DNA of 64,000 bases from Mycobacterium sp. 1100029.7 (GCF_001665235.1 NZ_LZSC01000047.1:1-64000), one strand, 5' to 3'; counted from the first letter of the stretch, positions 17,997 through 25,984 are shown. A program made the numbers and translations. The notes: generated from the letters alone by a model not told the origin.

Positions 17997-20345
17997 ATGA
18001 ACCCGCTGCGAGGGGTGCGTGTTGTCGAGTGGGCAACCGAAATCGCCGGCCCTTACTGCACCAAGATGTTCGCCGACCTCGGCGCCGAGGTCATCAAAAT
18101 AGAAGCTCCCGAGGGTGATTCGTTCCGTCACCGCATGGTTGGCGATCCGAACGGCACCGACGCGCTGTTCAAATTCTTGAACGCCGGTAAGCGTTCGGTC
18201 GTGGGCACTGCGCTGTCCGAGGTCGAGGACCTGATCGTGTCCGCCGATGTGTTCGTCGATTCTCTGGGCCCCGGGGCGCTCAATCGCGCGGCCCTCTCAC
18301 GGCGTGCACCACACCTGGTGATCGTGGCCCTGTCCGCGTACGGATTGACCGGACCGTACCGCGACCGCCCCGCAACGGAGTTCACGATCCAGGCCGAGAG
18401 CGGAACGCTGGCGTTGCGAGGCCGCCCGGACCAGCCGCCCATTCAAGCGGGTGGTCGAGTCTTCGAATGGGTAATGGCCAGTTATGCCGCCGTCGGCGCG
18501 CTTGGCGCTTTGCGTCGGGCCCAATTCGGCGGACCGGGCGAGATTATCGACTGTTCGTTGTTGGAGGCCTGCCACCTCAGCGCCAGCGGGTTCGCTGACC
18601 TCTACCACGAACTAACCGGTCGCCCCCCGCTGAACGGGCCCGCCCGCCAGGTGGAAATCCCTTCCATCGAACCGGCCGCGGACGGCTGGGTCGGCTTCAA
18701 CACGAATACCCGCCAGCAATTCGAGTCGTTCCTCGCGATGATCGGACGCCTGGACCTGCTGGACGAAGACCCCGCGTGGGCGCTCGCCACGACGCGCTGG
18801 GAACGCCGGGAAGAGTGGAATCAGATTGTGCGGGAATGGACGACGCGACGTTCCACGGACGAGATCGTGGCGCTGGCGTCCGATCTGCGGATTCCCGTCT
18901 CGCCGGTCAACAATGGCCAGACGGTACTGGACCACCCTCAGTTCGCGGCCCGCGGCGTGTGGGGCACGTATGCCGACGGCAGTTTCACCCACCCGTTGGC
19001 TCCCTACCGGATCGATGGCCGACGACCCGCCCCAACCGACGTTGCTCCCGAGCTCGGCGAGATGACTAAAGTGCCCGCGCACAACAGGACTGCGACCGCC
19101 GCCGACCTTGCACCCGGACTTCCCTTGGAGGGCATACGAATTCTCGACGCGACCGCATGGTGGGCGGGCCCCTCCTCAACCCACATTCTCGCCGCGCTGG
19201 GCGCGGAGGTCATCCACCTCGAGTCGACGCAGCGCCCTGACGGCGCGCGGATGGTGGCCGCGGCGTTCGCTCATCAGCCGCAGTGGTGGGAGCGGTCGGG
19301 CATGTACCTGGCGACGAACAGCAACAAGCGCGGGCTCACCCTCGACCTATCCTCACCGGCGGGGCGGGAGCTGCTGTTCGAGCTCGTTGAACAGTCGGAC
19401 ATTCTGGTCGAGAACTTCTCACCCCGCGTCTTCGACAATTTCGCGATCACGTGGGAGGCCGTGAGCGAGCGGAACCCTCGAATAGTGATGGTCCGTATGC
19501 CAGCGTTCGGGCTCGACGGGCCATGGCGCAACAACGTGGGTTTCGCCCAAACGATGGAACAGATGACCGGGATGGCGTGGGTGACCGGCCACGAGTACGA
19601 CCAGCCGCGGATCCCCCGGGGCCCGTGTGATCCCTTGGCGGGCATGCATTCCGCGTTCGCCATGCTGACCGGGCTTCGGCAACGCGACGAGACGGGCCGA
19701 GGGAGCCTCATCGAAGTATCGATGGTCGAGTCCGCGCTCAACGCGGCCGCCGAGCAGGTCGTCGAATTCACCGCCTACGGTAACCTGATATCGCGGCTAG
19801 GCAATCGCAGCCGTGACGCCGTCCCGCAAGGGCTCTATCGATGCGCAGGCACCGACCGGTGGCTGGCGATTTCGGTCGCGACGGACGAACAGTGGCGCCT
19901 ACTGAAATCTGCTCTGGGCGAGCCGGATTGGGCCAAGGACCCCTCGTTGGACACTCGCGACGGGCGGGCTCGGGCACATGATGTGCTCGACAAGCACCTC
20001 GAACAATGGGCCGGTAGCCGCGACTGCTCTACCGCGGCCGAGTTACTCGCTGGATACGGGGTTCCGGCTGCGGAGTTGACAGATGCCAGGATCGGATCAA
20101 TGCACCCACAGCTGGGTGCGCGGGGGTTCTTCGAAAGCCTCGATCATCCCGTCGCGGGAACGCATCACGTGCCGTCGATTCCCTTCAAATACCGCAGCGT
20201 CGACAAGTGGTACCAGACAGCGGCGCCGACGCTGGGACAGCACAATGCCGACATCCTCGGCAACCTGCTCGGTCTCGACGAACTGTCCCTTGCGGCGCTC
20301 GCAGAAAATGGTGTCATCGGGACCAAACCCGGCGGATTGGACTAG
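17997..20345 (+). CDS. Two-domain family III CoA transferase (CaiB-CaiB fusion)
   Basis: A 782-residue protein with two complete CaiB/BaiF domains, about 1-370 (MNPLRGVRVVEWATEIAGPY) and 375-782 (LEGIRILDATAWWAGPSS). The second domain keeps the catalytic Asp (Asp545 in GPCDPLAGMHSAF). In the first domain the equivalent position appears to be Glu157 (GRVFEWVMASYAAVGAL), so one half may be structural. Normal enzymes are interlocked homodimers, and a fusion could make an internal pseudo-heterodimer. The ATG at 17997 matches the domain start. Four bp separate it from the ferredoxin gene, and it leads the plus-strand operon. It probably activates or transfers CoA to the acid made by the P450/dehydrogenase steps. 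Confidence 0.9.
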   Translation: MNPLRGVRVVEWATEIAGPYCTKMFADLGAEVIKIEAPEGDSFRHRMVGDPNGTDALFKFLNAGKRSVVGTALSEVEDLIVSADVFVDSLGPGALNRAALSRRAPHLVIVALSAYGLTGPYRDRPATEFTIQAESGTLALRGRPDQPPIQAGGRVFEWVMASYAAVGALGALRRAQFGGPGEIIDCSLLEACHLSASGFADLYHELTGRPPLNGPARQVEIPSIEPAADGWVGFNTNTRQQFESFLAMIGRLDLLDEDPAWALATTRWERREEWNQIVREWTTRRSTDEIVALASDLRIPVSPVNNGQTVLDHPQFAARGVWGTYADGSFTHPLAPYRIDGRRPAPTDVAPELGEMTKVPAHNRTATAADLAPGLPLEGIRILDATAWWAGPSSTHILAALGAEVIHLESTQRPDGARMVAAAFAHQPQWWERSGMYLATNSNKRGLTLDLSSPAGRELLFELVEQSDILVENFSPRVFDNFAITWEAVSERNPRIVMVRMPAFGLDGPWRNNVGFAQTMEQMTGMAWVTGHEYDQPRIPRGPCDPLAGMHSAFAMLTGLRQRDETGRGSLIEVSMVESALNAAAEQVVEFTAYGNLISRLGNRSRDAVPQGLYRCAGTDRWLAISVATDEQWRLLKSALGEPDWAKDPSLDTRDGRARAHDVLDKHLEQWAGSRDCSTAAELLAGYGVPAAELTDARIGSMHPQLGARGFFESLDHPVAGTHHVPSIPFKYRSVDKWYQTAAPTLGQHNADILGNLLGLDELSLAALAENGVIGTKPGGLD

Positions 20346-20349
20346 GGCC

Positions 20350-20550
20350 ATGAAACTTCGTGTCGACAGGGATATGTGTCAGGGCCACAGCCGTTGTTAC
20401 GCAACGTATCCCGATCTGTTCGACATCGATGACGAAGGGACCGCCTTCGTTGTCGTGGAAAACCTTCGCCCCGAATGGGCAGACCGGGCGCACAATGCGA
20501 TAGCCAACTGCCCCGAGCGTGCCATTCATATCGTCAAGGAGTCGCCATGA
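20350..20550 (+). CDS. 3Fe-4S ferredoxin, probable P450 redox partner
   Basis: A 66-residue ferredoxin that would carry electrons to the P450 of the same regulon. Cluster ligands are Cys10, Cys16 and Cys54 (CQGHSRC and the C-terminal NCPERAI). His13 stands where a fourth cysteine is found in 4Fe-4S proteins, giving the CxxHxxC variant known from mycobacterial P450-linked ferredoxins. The acidic middle (DIDDEG) is typical. The start is the ATG at 20350, four bases after the CoA-transferase stop. Its stop overlaps the alcohol dehydrogenase start (ATGA), so translation is probably coupled. Confidence 0.93.
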   Translation: MKLRVDRDMCQGHSRCYATYPDLFDIDDEGTAFVVVENLRPEWADRAHNAIANCPERAIHIVKESP

Positions 20551-21662
20551 AGGCCAAGGGAGCAGTGCTGTGGGGGCTGAACGAGAAGTGGACGGTCGAG
20601 GAGATCGAGCTCGATCCGCCGCAGGACGGCGAGGTACTCGTCGAGTTCGAAGCTACCGGTCTGTGCCATTCTGACCACCACATCCGCACCGGTGACATGT
20701 TCGGGGTGAGTTTTCCGTTGATCGGCGGACACGAAGGGGCGGGTGTTGTCCGCGAGGTCGGCCCGGGGGTCCGCGATATGGCGGTGGGAGATCATGTGGT
20801 CACCTCTTTCCTGCCGGCGTGCGGTCGCTGCCGCTGGTGCGCTACGGGTCGCCAAAACCTTTGTGATTTCGGCGCGACGATCCTGGCGGGGGTCCAGGCC
20901 GACGGCACCTTCCGACGCCGGGCCAGAGGGCGAGGCATCGGAGCCCTTTCCGGCGTCGGCAGTTTCGCACAGTGGGGCGTGTTGTCGGAAGCTTCGGTGG
21001 TCAAGATCGACGACGATGTGCCGCTTTCGCGCGCGTGCCTTCTCGGCTGCGGCGTCACCACCGGCTGGGGCTCGGCCGTCAATACCGCAAACGTCAGTCC
21101 CGGCGACGTCGTCGTCGTGGTTGGCTGCGGAGGCATCGGTAGCGGCGCCATTCAGGGTGCGCGGCTGGCCGGCGCGGAGCAGATCGTCGTTGTCGATATC
21201 GAGCCGAGCAAGCGCGACAAGGCTTTTGAGTTCGGTGCCACACACTTTTCCACCTCGCTAGAGGAAGCGACCCAGCTCGTCGGCGAGATCACCCGCGGAG
21301 TCATGGCCGACTCGGCCATCCTCACGCCGGGCGTCCTCGAAGGCGCGATGATCAACGACGCGCTCAACGCGGTGCGCAAGGGCGGGGCCGTGGTGGCCAC
21401 GGCCCTGGCATCGATGTCGGACGTGACGCCGACGCTGCCGCTGACGTTGTTCACGCTGTTCCAGAAGCGCCTCCTGGGCAGTCTGTACGGTGAGGCCAAC
21501 CCGCGGGCCGACATCCCACGGCTGATCAGCCTGTACCGCAGCGGCAAGCTGTTGCTCGACGAGACCGTCACCACCGAGTACAAGCTCGACGACATCAATG
21601 AGGCGTACGACGACATGCTCGCCGGACGCAACATCCGCGGGGTGGTCATCCACGAGCACTGA
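20547..21662 (+). CDS. Zinc-dependent alcohol dehydrogenase (MDR family)
   Basis: A 371-residue medium-chain alcohol dehydrogenase. Catalytic zinc ligands are Cys40 (GLCHSDHH) and His62/Glu63 (GGHEGAG). The structural zinc lobe has four cysteines at 92, 95, 98 and 106 (CGRCRWCATGRQNLC). The Rossmann motif is VVVVGCGGIGSGAIQGARLA. It resembles the mycobacterial AdhB/AdhD group. GGAG precedes the ATG, which overlaps the ferredoxin stop by 4 bp. It would oxidise the alcohol produced by the P450 or by epoxide opening, before the aldehyde dehydrogenase encoded at 12719-14242. Confidence 0.94.
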   Translation: MKAKGAVLWGLNEKWTVEEIELDPPQDGEVLVEFEATGLCHSDHHIRTGDMFGVSFPLIGGHEGAGVVREVGPGVRDMAVGDHVVTSFLPACGRCRWCATGRQNLCDFGATILAGVQADGTFRRRARGRGIGALSGVGSFAQWGVLSEASVVKIDDDVPLSRACLLGCGVTTGWGSAVNTANVSPGDVVVVVGCGGIGSGAIQGARLAGAEQIVVVDIEPSKRDKAFEFGATHFSTSLEEATQLVGEITRGVMADSAILTPGVLEGAMINDALNAVRKGGAVVATALASMSDVTPTLPLTLFTLFQKRLLGSLYGEANPRADIPRLISLYRSGKLLLDETVTTEYKLDDINEAYDDMLAGRNIRGVVIHEH

Positions 21663-21718
21663 GTGTTCAGGAAAACGGCCAATGTTTCATTCGCACACTC
21701 GCCGAAAGGAATTCACTC

Positions 21719-22132
21719 ATGTCTTCGCCAGCCGAGGTTGTCCGTCAGTTCTGTGCCTTGATGGAACAGCGGGACGCCGAAGCGTTGCGTCCCCTGCTCG
21801 CCGCGGGTGCCGTCTATCAGAACGTGGGAATGCCCGCCTTCACCGGGCCTGATGCCATCGTGGAGAACATGGCCGCCCAGTTCTCCATGTTTCCCGACGC
21901 CTACGCCTTCGAAATCGTCAACCTCGCCAGCGAGGGTTCCGTGGTGCTCACCGAACGCCTGGACTACATCCAGTCGCCTGACGGAAGCAAACCGGCCATC
22001 CCGGTCATGGGGACTTTTGTGGTCGACGACGACGGGAGAATCACACGCTGGACCGACTACTTCGATCTGAATTTGACGATGAAACTCCTTCAAGGCGAGG
22101 ACATCAGCGCCCTGGTGCCCGCGACCGCATGA
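21719..22132 (+). CDS. Limonene-1,2-epoxide-hydrolase-type protein (LEH family)
   Basis: A 137-residue protein of the SnoaL/NTF2-like fold. Compared from memory with Rhodococcus limonene-1,2-epoxide hydrolase it keeps the whole catalytic set: Tyr33 and Asn35 (VYQN), Arg80 and Asp82 (TERLD), and Asp113 (WTDYFDL). That argues for true one-step epoxide hydrolysis rather than a generic SnoaL fold. The start is the ATG at 21719, with AAAGGA upstream, 56 bp after the alcohol dehydrogenase in the same operon. An epoxide-opening step alongside a P450 and an alcohol dehydrogenase suggests breakdown of a cyclic alkene such as a terpene; the actual substrate is not determined by sequence. Confidence 0.88.
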   Translation: MSSPAEVVRQFCALMEQRDAEALRPLLAAGAVYQNVGMPAFTGPDAIVENMAAQFSMFPDAYAFEIVNLASEGSVVLTERLDYIQSPDGSKPAIPVMGTFVVDDDGRITRWTDYFDLNLTMKLLQGEDISALVPATA

Positions 22133-22201
22133 GGTAGGGCATAGCAGCGGACCGCTGTCGTCTCGAGGTACCTCCTGTCACGTGGTGGGGAAAGGACTTT
22201 C

Positions 22202-22630
22202 ATGCGAATGCCTCGTGCTGTCGCCAATTTCAACCGCCGTGTCACAAACCCAACGGCTCGGTCTCTCACGCCGTGGCTGCCCTGCCTAGGGACGCTTGAG
22301 CACGTCGGCCGCAAGTCCGGCAAGCACTATCGAACGCCCCTCTTGGTGTTCAAGACCCGGGACGGCTACGTCATTCTCATCGGCTACGGGCCCGAAACGG
22401 ACTGGCTCAAGAACGTATTGGCCGGCGGCCCAACGGTATTGCGCAAGCGGGGCAAGGCTATCGCGTTGGTCCATCCGCGGATCTTGAGTAAGGATGAGGC
22501 CGCACCCCTTATCGCACCAGCGCCGCGGCTGTTCTACCGTCTGTTCCCCTACAACGAAGCAGCCTTGGCGTTGACAGAGACGAGCACTGGCCGATCGGGT
22601 CAGACCGCAGGCAGGCAGCCAACCACGTAG
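22202..22630 (+). CDS. Ddn-like deazaflavin (F420)-dependent oxidoreductase
   Basis: A 142-residue member of the nitroreductase-family deazaflavin-dependent group. The F420-binding features LEHVGRKSGKHYRTPLLVF and YVILIGYGPETDWLKNVLAG are typical of the branch that binds F420 or other cofactors. The C-terminal dozen residues (STGRSGQTAGRQPTT) look disordered. GGGGAAAGGAC precedes the ATG at 22202. It is the last gene of the TetR-regulated plus-strand operon, 69 bp after the epoxide-hydrolase gene, and nearly abuts the convergent dnaB stop (4 bp apart). I infer reduction of an enone or similar intermediate; the substrate is unknown. Confidence 0.85.
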   Translation: MRMPRAVANFNRRVTNPTARSLTPWLPCLGTLEHVGRKSGKHYRTPLLVFKTRDGYVILIGYGPETDWLKNVLAGGPTVLRKRGKAIALVHPRILSKDEAAPLIAPAPRLFYRLFPYNEAALALTETSTGRSGQTAGRQPTT

Positions 22631-22634
22631 GTCG

Positions 22635-24011
22635 CTACCGCGCCATGTTGGAGAACCGCGACAAGTGCAGCTGGTGTGCGACGGTCACCGTCTTGGTCGG
22701 ACCGTTACGGTGCTTGGCCAGAATCAGATCAGCCTCGCCACCGCGCGGGTCGTCCCGGTCGAAGGCGTCGGGCCGGTTGAGCAGGATGACCATATCGGCG
22801 TCCTGCTCCAGCGATCCGGACTCACGCAGGTCCGAGAGCATCGGCTTCTTGTCGGTACGCTGCTCCGGACCACGGTTCAGCTGGCTGATCGCCACCACCG
22901 GAACTTCGAGCTCCTTGGCTAAAAGCTTGAGATGCCTTGAGAATTCGGACACCTCGATCTGGCGGGACTCGACCTTCTTACCCGACGTCATCAGCTGCAG
23001 ATAGTCGACGACGACCAGGCGCAGGTCCGCCTTCTGCTTCAGACGCCGCGCCTTGGCACGGATCTCCATCATCGTCAGGTTCGGCGAATCGTCGATATAC
23101 AGTGGCGCTTCGCTGATCTCGCTCATCCGCCGGGCCAGCCGCGTCCAGTCGTCATCGTTCATCCGGCCCGAACGCATGTCGCCGAGTTTGATCTTGGCCT
23201 CGGCTGACAGCAGCCGCATCACGATCTCGGACTTGCTCATTTCCAGCGAGAAGATGACGCTGGCCATCCGGTTCTTGATCGAGCACGACCGCATGAAATC
23301 CAGACCCAGCGTGGATTTCCCCACACCAGGCCTAGCCGCGACGATGATCATCTGCCCGCCGTGCAGCCCGTTGGTCACCTCGTCGAGCTCGGTGAAGCCC
23401 GTCGGCACCCCCCGGGCGATACCGCCGTTGGAGGCAATGGCGTCGATCTCGTCCATCGTCGGCTGTAACAGGTCCTCGAGCGGAACGAAATCTTCCGACG
23501 TCCGCCGCTCGGTGACCTCATACATCTCGGCCTGCGCGCGGTCGACGATCTCCGCGACGTCGGCACCCTCGGCGCCGGCGTAGCCGTACTGCACGACCCG
23601 CGTCCCCGCCTCCACGAGCCGCCGCAGCAGCGCCTTCTCCGCCACGATGCCCGCATAGAAGCCGGCGTTGGCGGCCGTCGGCACCGTTGAAATCAGGGTA
23701 TGCAGATACGGCGCCCCGCCGATCCTGCGCAGCATTCCGCGGCGGTCCAGCTCCGCGGCCACCGTCACCGCGTCGGCCGGTTCTCCGCGCCCGTACAGAT
23801 CCAGGATCGCGTCGTAGACGTTCTGGTGCGCCGGGCGGTAGAAGTCGCCGGGGCGCAGTCGCTCCAGCACATCAGCGATGGCGTCCTTGCTGAGCAGCAT
23901 CCCGCCCAGCACCGACTGCTCGGCGGCAAGATCCTGCGGAGGCTGACGGCTGAATTCCTCGCTGGGCGGCGATGCGTCCATGCCGGGCGCAAGGTCATCG
24001 ACGACCGCCAC
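22635..24011 (-). CDS. dnaB: Replicative DNA helicase DnaB, intein-free
   Basis: A 458-residue hexameric replicative helicase. It matches mycobacterial DnaB throughout: the N-terminal domain QDLAAEQSVLGGMLLSKDA, Walker A ARPGVGKST, Walker B LRLVVVDYLQLM, and the arginine-finger/C-terminal blocks SQLNRGPEQR and LRESGSLEQDAD. M. tuberculosis DnaB carries an intein between LRESG and SLEQ as I recall; here the junction is uninterrupted. The start is the GTG at 24011 (AVVDDLAPGMD follows), with GGGAGG 8 bases upstream, in agreement with the M. tuberculosis start. A long upstream gap holds an SOS-box-like site and DnaA-box-like nonamers. Confidence 0.97.
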   Translation of the reverse strand: MAVVDDLAPGMDASPPSEEFSRQPPQDLAAEQSVLGGMLLSKDAIADVLERLRPGDFYRPAHQNVYDAILDLYGRGEPADAVTVAAELDRRGMLRRIGGAPYLHTLISTVPTAANAGFYAGIVAEKALLRRLVEAGTRVVQYGYAGAEGADVAEIVDRAQAEMYEVTERRTSEDFVPLEDLLQPTMDEIDAIASNGGIARGVPTGFTELDEVTNGLHGGQMIIVAARPGVGKSTLGLDFMRSCSIKNRMASVIFSLEMSKSEIVMRLLSAEAKIKLGDMRSGRMNDDDWTRLARRMSEISEAPLYIDDSPNLTMMEIRAKARRLKQKADLRLVVVDYLQLMTSGKKVESRQIEVSEFSRHLKLLAKELEVPVVAISQLNRGPEQRTDKKPMLSDLRESGSLEQDADMVILLNRPDAFDRDDPRGGEADLILAKHRNGPTKTVTVAHQLHLSRFSNMAR

Positions 24012-24039
24012 AGGCTCAGCCTCCCTCTGCAACATGCAT

Positions 24040-24055
24040 ACGAACATACATTCGA
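24040..24055 (-). promoter_or_regulatory. LexA-like SOS box upstream of dnaB
   Basis: On the minus strand the site reads TCGAATGTATGTTCGT, matching 10 of the 12 fixed positions of the mycobacterial SOS box TCGAAC-N4-GTTCGA. It ends 29 bp before the dnaB GTG, overlapping TATG-rich sequence that could hold the -10 element. The position fits repression by LexA and damage-induced expression. Confidence 0.6.
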
Positions 24056-24224
24056 TAGACGACACTTGCTGCGTCGGTCGAGTACTTGCACTCCCCAAGA
24101 CCAAGCACCCGTAAGCCTCGCGCCGGGAAGACGTTAAACGTTGCTGGCCGGTGCTCGAAAGAGCCGTTGTTCATAAGGCTGTGCATCGTGTGTGCATATC
24201 CTTCGACACCTGTGTTGAGTGGGT

Positions 24225-24309
24225 TGTGGAGAACCTGTGGAAAAGATCACGGTGCTGCGGCATCTCTGCAGATACGCGCAGTACACCACCACTCAAATGG
24301 TGTGGAGAA
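24225..24309 (-). promoter_or_regulatory. Three DnaA-box-like nonamers upstream of dnaB
   Basis: On the minus strand TTCTCCACA occurs at 24225-24233 and 24301-24309, and TTTTCCACA at 24236-24244. Each differs by one base from the TT(A/G)TCCACA DnaA-box consensus, and all three share one orientation. The first two starts are 11 bp apart, one helical turn, and the third is 65 bp further. They lie 210-300 bp upstream of dnaB. Confidence 0.5.
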
Positions 24310-24483
24310 GAATCTCTTCGGCGTGTCGTCGCAGGTTACTGCGCCGGGCGTGTTGGCTTTCAGCCATATTTTCGCGACGTTACGAGACGGTTAAGGGGTG
24401 CCTTCCCCCAGACCACTGAAATAGTTCGCCAGCCGAGGTAAGGTGCCGGCGCTGCACCGGCCGTGATCGGCGCATTGTGAGCA

Positions 24484-24525
24484 CAACAAAATCCGGCGGC
24501 CACCGATTAACGGCAGCCGCCGGAT
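24484..24525 (-). terminator. Rho-independent terminator of the rpsF-ssb-rpsR-rplI operon
   Basis: ATCCGGCGGC (24491-24500) and GCCGCCGGAT (24516-24525) form a perfect 10-bp stem, with a small CCG/CGG stem inside the loop. On the minus strand the stem runs directly into TTTTGTTGTG. It begins 20 bp after the rplI stop. It would insulate the ribosomal operon from dnaB. Confidence 0.88.
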
Positions 24526-24545
24526 GTCGAGAAATCTTTGCGGAG

Positions 24546-25004
24546 TTAGCTGTCCGCGACGACGTTGAGTGCAACGTCGACATTGATCTCGGGATGCAGA
24601 TGCACCTCGACCGAATGGGTGCCGACGGCTTTGATATGCGCCTTGGGCAACCGGATAATGCGCTTGTCGAGGTTCGGGCCGCCGGCCTTCTTGATTGCCG
24701 CGGCGACGTCACCGGCGGTGACCGAGCCGAACAGCTTGCCGGAATCGGCCGCCGTCTTCACCGGCAGCGGGACTGGGCCCAGCGCCTGAATCGCGGATTT
24801 GATCTCGTTGGCGTGCCCGAGGTCGCGCACCGCCTTGGTCTCGCGGGCACGACGGATGTCGTCGGCCTGCTTCTGTGCACCGCGCGAGGCGACGATCGCC
24901 AGCCCGCGCGGGAGCAGGAAGTTACGGCCGTACCCGTCCTTGACCTCGACAGTCTCGCCGACGGTCCCGAGATGGTCGACGTCGGCCGTCAGAATCAGCT
25001 TCAT
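24546..25004 (-). CDS. rplI: 50S ribosomal protein L9
   Basis: A 152-residue L9 protein. The N-terminal RNA-binding domain is [20 protein letters not shown] followed by [16 protein letters not shown], then a long charged helix and the C-terminal domain with [16 protein letters not shown]. It is the last gene of the rpsF-ssb-rpsR-rplI operon, 31 bp after rpsR, with a strong terminator after its stop. The length is normal. Confidence 0.98.
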   Translation of the reverse strand: MKLILTADVDHLGTVGETVEVKDGYGRNFLLPRGLAIVASRGAQKQADDIRRARETKAVRDLGHANEIKSAIQALGPVPLPVKTAADSGKLFGSVTAGDVAAAIKKAGGPNLDKRIIRLPKAHIKAVGTHSVEVHLHPEINVDVALNVVADS

Positions 25005-25035
25005 CGTTTTCGTACTTTCGGTTGGACGTCAGCGG

Positions 25036-25290
25036 TTATCGCGCCGACGAAGTGAAGGGCAGCAGGGCCACCTCGCGGGCGTTCTTCACCGCGATCGCGA
25101 TGTCGCGCTGGTGCTGCACGCAGTTTCCGGTGACCCGGCGGGCCCGGATTTTGCCGCGCTCACTGATGTAGGTGCGCAGCAGGGTGGTGTCTTTGTAGTC
25201 GATCGATTGCCCCTTCTTGGAGCAAAAGACGCACTTTCGCGTCTTGATCGGCTTTTCCGGAGCCGGGCGCCGTTTCGTGGACTTGGGCAT
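25036..25290 (-). CDS. rpsR: 30S ribosomal protein S18, zinc-binding (C+) form
   Basis: An 84-residue S18 protein. KCVFCSKK gives a CxxC pair, and a third Cys with a His follows in [10 protein letters not shown], so this is the zinc-binding form (rpsR1 type in M. tuberculosis). C-minus paralogues of this protein are Zur-controlled elsewhere in mycobacterial genomes, and this is not that copy. It lies 44 bp after ssb and 31 bp before rplI. S18 pairs with S6, encoded by rpsF of the same operon, on the ribosome platform. Confidence 0.98.
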   Translation of the reverse strand: MPKSTKRRPAPEKPIKTRKCVFCSKKGQSIDYKDTTLLRTYISERGKIRARRVTGNCVQHQRDIAIAVKNAREVALLPFTSSAR

Positions 25291-25334
25291 GTGTTTCTTT
25301 CTTTCGGTTTGCTACTCGTCTTGTGTGGGGGGCG

Positions 25335-25868
25335 TCAGAACGGCGGTTCGTCGTCGCCGCCGGCGAAGGAACCCGATGCCGGGGCGCTGCCCCACGGGTC
25401 GTCCGCCGGTGCGCCGCCGCCCGACTGCGCGGGGGCCGATTGGCGAGATCCACCGCCGCCACCGCCACCACCGCTGCCGAAGCCGCCGCCTCCGCCGCCA
25501 CTGCGGCTGGCCTTGTTGACTTTGGCGGTGGCGTATCGCAGCGAGGGGCCGATCTCGTCGACCTCGACCTCGACGACGGTGCGCTTCTCACCTTCGCGGG
25601 TCTCGAACGAACGCTGCTTGAGCCGTCCGGTGACGATCACCCGTGAGCCACGGGTGAGGCTTTCGGCGACGTTCTCGGCAGCTTCACGCCAGATGTTGCA
25701 CCGCAAGAACAGCGCCTCACCGTCTTTCCACTCCCCACTCTGGCGGTCGAACGTCCGAGGAGTCGACGCCACGGTGAAGTTCGCGACGGCGGCACCCGAC
25801 GGCGTAAACCGCAATTCGGGGTCGGCGGTCAGGTTTCCGACAACGGTGATGATGGTGTCACCAGCCAC
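25335..25868 (-). CDS. ssb: Single-stranded DNA-binding protein
   Basis: A 177-residue SSB: OB fold from [20 protein letters not shown] to about residue 115, then a Gly-rich linker ([17 protein letters not shown]) and the acidic tip GDDEPPF that recruits partner proteins. The glycine linker is longer than I remember for M. tuberculosis SSB. The start is the GTG at 25868, with AGGAGG five bases upstream; the frame runs 15 codons further without similarity. It is the second gene of the rpsF operon. Confidence 0.97.
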   Translation of the reverse strand: MAGDTIITVVGNLTADPELRFTPSGAAVANFTVASTPRTFDRQSGEWKDGEALFLRCNIWREAAENVAESLTRGSRVIVTGRLKQRSFETREGEKRTVVEVEVDEIGPSLRYATAKVNKASRSGGGGGGFGSGGGGGGGGSRQSAPAQSGGGAPADDPWGSAPASGSFAGGDDEPPF

Positions 25869-25984
25869 TTTGTCCTCCTGGTTCCGTCCAGGCTCCCGCC
25901 TGAGGACGGTCAACGGTCATGAGCATGTTCTCGCTGAGCCTACGCACCCGCACCCGCTACCGGGAGCGCGCGCGCTAACAGGTC

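Larger units (their letters stand above)
24012..24545. other. Gene-free 534-bp region between dnaB and rplI
   Basis: No credible coding sequence was found on either strand; M. tuberculosis has a small hypothetical gene (Rv0057) in this place, not recognisable here. The region holds, from dnaB outward, an SOS-box-like palindrome at 24040-24055, three nonamers resembling DnaA boxes at 24225-24309, and the rplI terminator at 24484-24525. The section 24160-24420 is less GC-rich than its surroundings. Confidence 0.7.

Noticed and set aside
24225..24309. Idea that this is a chromosomal replication origin
   Set aside because: Only three DnaA-box-like nonamers, no dnaA/dnaN neighbours and no AT-rich unwinding region; a regulatory cluster is more likely.
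24151..24441. Possible 96-102-codon plus-strand genes upstream of dnaB
   Set aside because: No ribosome-binding site, no family resemblance, Cys-rich random composition, and the region carries regulatory-type motifs instead.
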